Origin: Acidobacteriota bacterium
GTDB taxonomy: Bacteria; Acidobacteriota; Polarisedimenticolia; J045
Length of the DNA: 64,000 nucleotides
Reading direction: 5' to 3'
NCBI GenBank assembly: GCA_017994815.1
Contig: JAGOJY010000013.1
Span: 37,962-101,961 of the forward strand
Made by a program: the position numbers and the translations under genes
The notes under the pieces: model-generated
Told to the model about the DNA's origin: nothing
Seen by the model: the letters and a program-made list of their open reading frames with translations, nothing else
Database searches by the model: none
Part shown: piece by piece, positions 63,056 to 64,000 of the stretch
How positions within the stretch are numbered: position 1 is the stretch's first letter
Layout of the letters: each line of letters begins with the position of its first letter

Positions 63056-63631
63056 TCACTCGCCACCACGTCGCACCTCGTAACGCAGCTCGACGGTGCC
63101 GCTCTGGTAGGCTTTGACTTCCACGAGATGGAGGGCGACGTCCCGGTCGAGCCTCTCGAAGAAGGAGATCCCGTCACCAATCAAGATCGGCAGGATCGAA
63201 CAAGACACTTCGTCGGCCAGCCCGAGACGAATGCACTCGCCGGAAACCACCCCGCCGCCAACAAACCAGATGTTGCGGAACGCGGGGCGTAGGCGCCCGT
63301 TCACGAACTGCGCCAAATTTCCCGAGTAGAACTCGACGCTATCCCGGGTCCGTGGCAGACCCCGCGTCGTGAGGACGAAGACGGGTTTGTCGCCGTACGA
63401 CCATCCCAACCCTTGGCGTTCGAAACGCAGAGCGGTCTCGTAGGTCCGCGATCCCATGACGTAGCAGTCGATCGTCTTGAGGAACGCCTCAACGAATCCT
63501 GGATCCATGGCGTGGCCGTCCGCGAACTCGTCCGAGGTCTCCATCCAGTCGACGCTCCCGTCCTTTCGAGCGATGAAGCCGTCGAGGCTCATCGCCATGT
63601 GGACTGTTACGCGCGAGTCAGTGTTTGCCAT
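63056..63631 (-). CDS. Dihydrofolate reductase-like (RibD C-terminal domain) protein
   Basis: A 191-residue reductase-fold protein. VTVHMAMSLDGFIARKDGSVDW at the start, DCYVMGSRTYE, KPVFVLTTRG, IWFVGGGVVSGECIRLGLADE and the C-terminal VELRYEVR match the RibD_C/dihydrofolate reductase superfamily, which uses NADPH on pterin-like or pyrimidine substrates. It is not a classical DfrA. GAAGG precedes ATG 63631. Genes of this family are common integron cassettes in soil bacteria, which agrees with its attC-like neighbour. Confidence 0.87.
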   Translation of the reverse strand: MANTDSRVTVHMAMSLDGFIARKDGSVDWMETSDEFADGHAMDPGFVEAFLKTIDCYVMGSRTYETALRFERQGLGWSYGDKPVFVLTTRGLPRTRDSVEFYSGNLAQFVNGRLRPAFRNIWFVGGGVVSGECIRLGLADEVSCSILPILIGDGISFFERLDRDVALHLVEVKAYQSGTVELRYEVRRGGE

Positions 63632-63750
63632 CGTTTGCCTTCGTCAGGCACGTATGCCACTAACACTTACACCCAGCCGCGGCGCCTACTTTCGTACGCG
63701 AGTCTCCTTGGGCGGCGTTCACGGAAAGCTCGGTGACTGGACGAGCGCGA

Positions 63751-63888
63751 CTACGCCTCGTTGTAGGCTCGCTCGAGCTCAGCCACGTCGAGCTTCACCA
63801 TCGTCATCATGGCTTCCATCACCGCCTTCACCTTCCTGGGGTCCCTGTCACGGATCAGCTCGGTGAATCGTCTAGGAGTGTAACGTCC
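63751..63888 (-). pseudogene. C-terminal remnant of a VOC/PhnB-like protein
   Basis: The frame RYTPRRFTELIRDRDPRKVKAVMEAMMTMVKLDVAELERAYNEA (about 45 residues; only RYTPRRF and KLDVAELERAY are needed as markers) matches the end of PhnB-like VOC proteins. Homology stops abruptly near 63888, where the sequence becomes AT-richer (CTGTAAATTC), so the N-terminal two thirds are missing. It appears to have been cut off at this junction. I see no start for the fragment. Confidence 0.65.
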
Positions 63889-63925
63889 TTTCTGTAAATT
63901 CGGGGAGGACCGGTGTCGTTGGGGT

Positions 63926-63992
63926 GCGCATTGCTGGCGGAGCGGAGGTCGGCGCGCTCTTTGCGCCGACCGGAGCGGAGCCAGCAATGCGC
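63926..63992. repeat. 67-nt imperfect palindrome with a direct-repeat bubble
   Basis: A 13-bp perfect outer stem (63926-63938 with 63980-63992), an internal bubble in which both arms read GGAGCGGA (63939-63946 and 63972-63979), a 9-bp perfect inner stem (63947-63955 with 63963-63971) and a GCTCTTT loop. The bubble sequences are direct rather than inverted repeats, so they cannot pair. It follows the truncation point of the VOC remnant. Confidence 0.7.
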
Positions 63993-64000
63993 CGCGCGCC

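Overview
This 64 kb window is a very GC-rich (about 70 % by eye), densely packed bacterial chromosome segment. A FadL/OmpP1-type outer-membrane protein, a lipoprotein-like HtrA protease, a MacA/MacB-type exporter and a multihaem NapC/NirT cytochrome indicate a Gram-negative-type, respiring organism. Secreted M14 and HELGH metalloproteases carrying fibronectin-like domains, a 2-oxoacid:ferredoxin oxidoreductase, GTG/TTG starts and many two-component and Ser/Thr kinases would fit an Acidobacteriota lineage such as Thermoanaerobaculia. That placement is an inference from style and gene content; no rRNA or other marker is present. I saw no rRNA, tRNA, CRISPR array, prophage or intact insertion sequence.

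Layout. 1-3.4 kb: MacAB-like ABC exporter (two permeases, ATPase, membrane-fusion protein) and a molbindin-like protein. 3.5-7.2 kb: O-antigen ligase-like membrane protein and a two-kinase-domain Ser/Thr kinase whose second domain looks catalytically dead. 7.3-10.2 kb: hexahaem-type cytochrome and pyruvate kinase. 10.4-14.7 kb: a sensor lacking a phospho-acceptor histidine, a divergent NtrC-type regulator, and alanine racemase. 14.8-18.8 kb: large secreted metalloprotease. 18.9-21.7 kb: DMT permease and an ECF42-like sigma factor with its DGPF partner. 21.8-27.9 kb: tandem secreted M14 carboxypeptidases. 28-33.1 kb: purL-purQ-htrA. 33.2-38.1 kb: two small hypotheticals, PAS histidine kinase, aldo/keto reductase, ScyD/ScyE-like protein. 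38.2-42.2 kb: 2-oxoacid:ferredoxin oxidoreductase operon and fabH. 42.3-45.2 kb: namZ-like, metalloprotease and cvpA in a translationally coupled operon. 45.4-51.7 kb: three secreted proteins of unknown role, a CNNM/CorC-type protein, a cysteine hydrolase, a rhomboid protease and an overlooked 46-residue membrane protein. 51.8-61.4 kb: FHA-GAF-PP2C phosphatase, duplicated-domain secreted protein, FadL porin, FAD oxidoreductase, GIY-YIG protein, lipA and a GT39-like transferase. 61.4-64 kb: a compositionally different tail of small accessory genes on the minus strand (frameshifted methyltransferase, GNAT, DHFR-like reductase, VOC remnant) with integron attC-like half-sites.

Four patterns cut across the genes. 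(1) At least seven genes have a TANNNT (or close) -10 box placed 6-7 nt before the start codon, with no convincing -35 or Shine-Dalgarno, which implies leaderless transcripts; two more have gaps of 9-10 nt. (2) Five GC-rich palindromes of about 25 nt, three starting with GTAG, resemble REP elements; two form an inverted pair and one overlaps a stop codon. (3) Convergent genes are separated by perfect 13-14 bp hairpins without U-tracts. (4) The last 2.6 kb looks like an integron-cassette cluster without an integrase, ending in a 67-nt structured palindrome.
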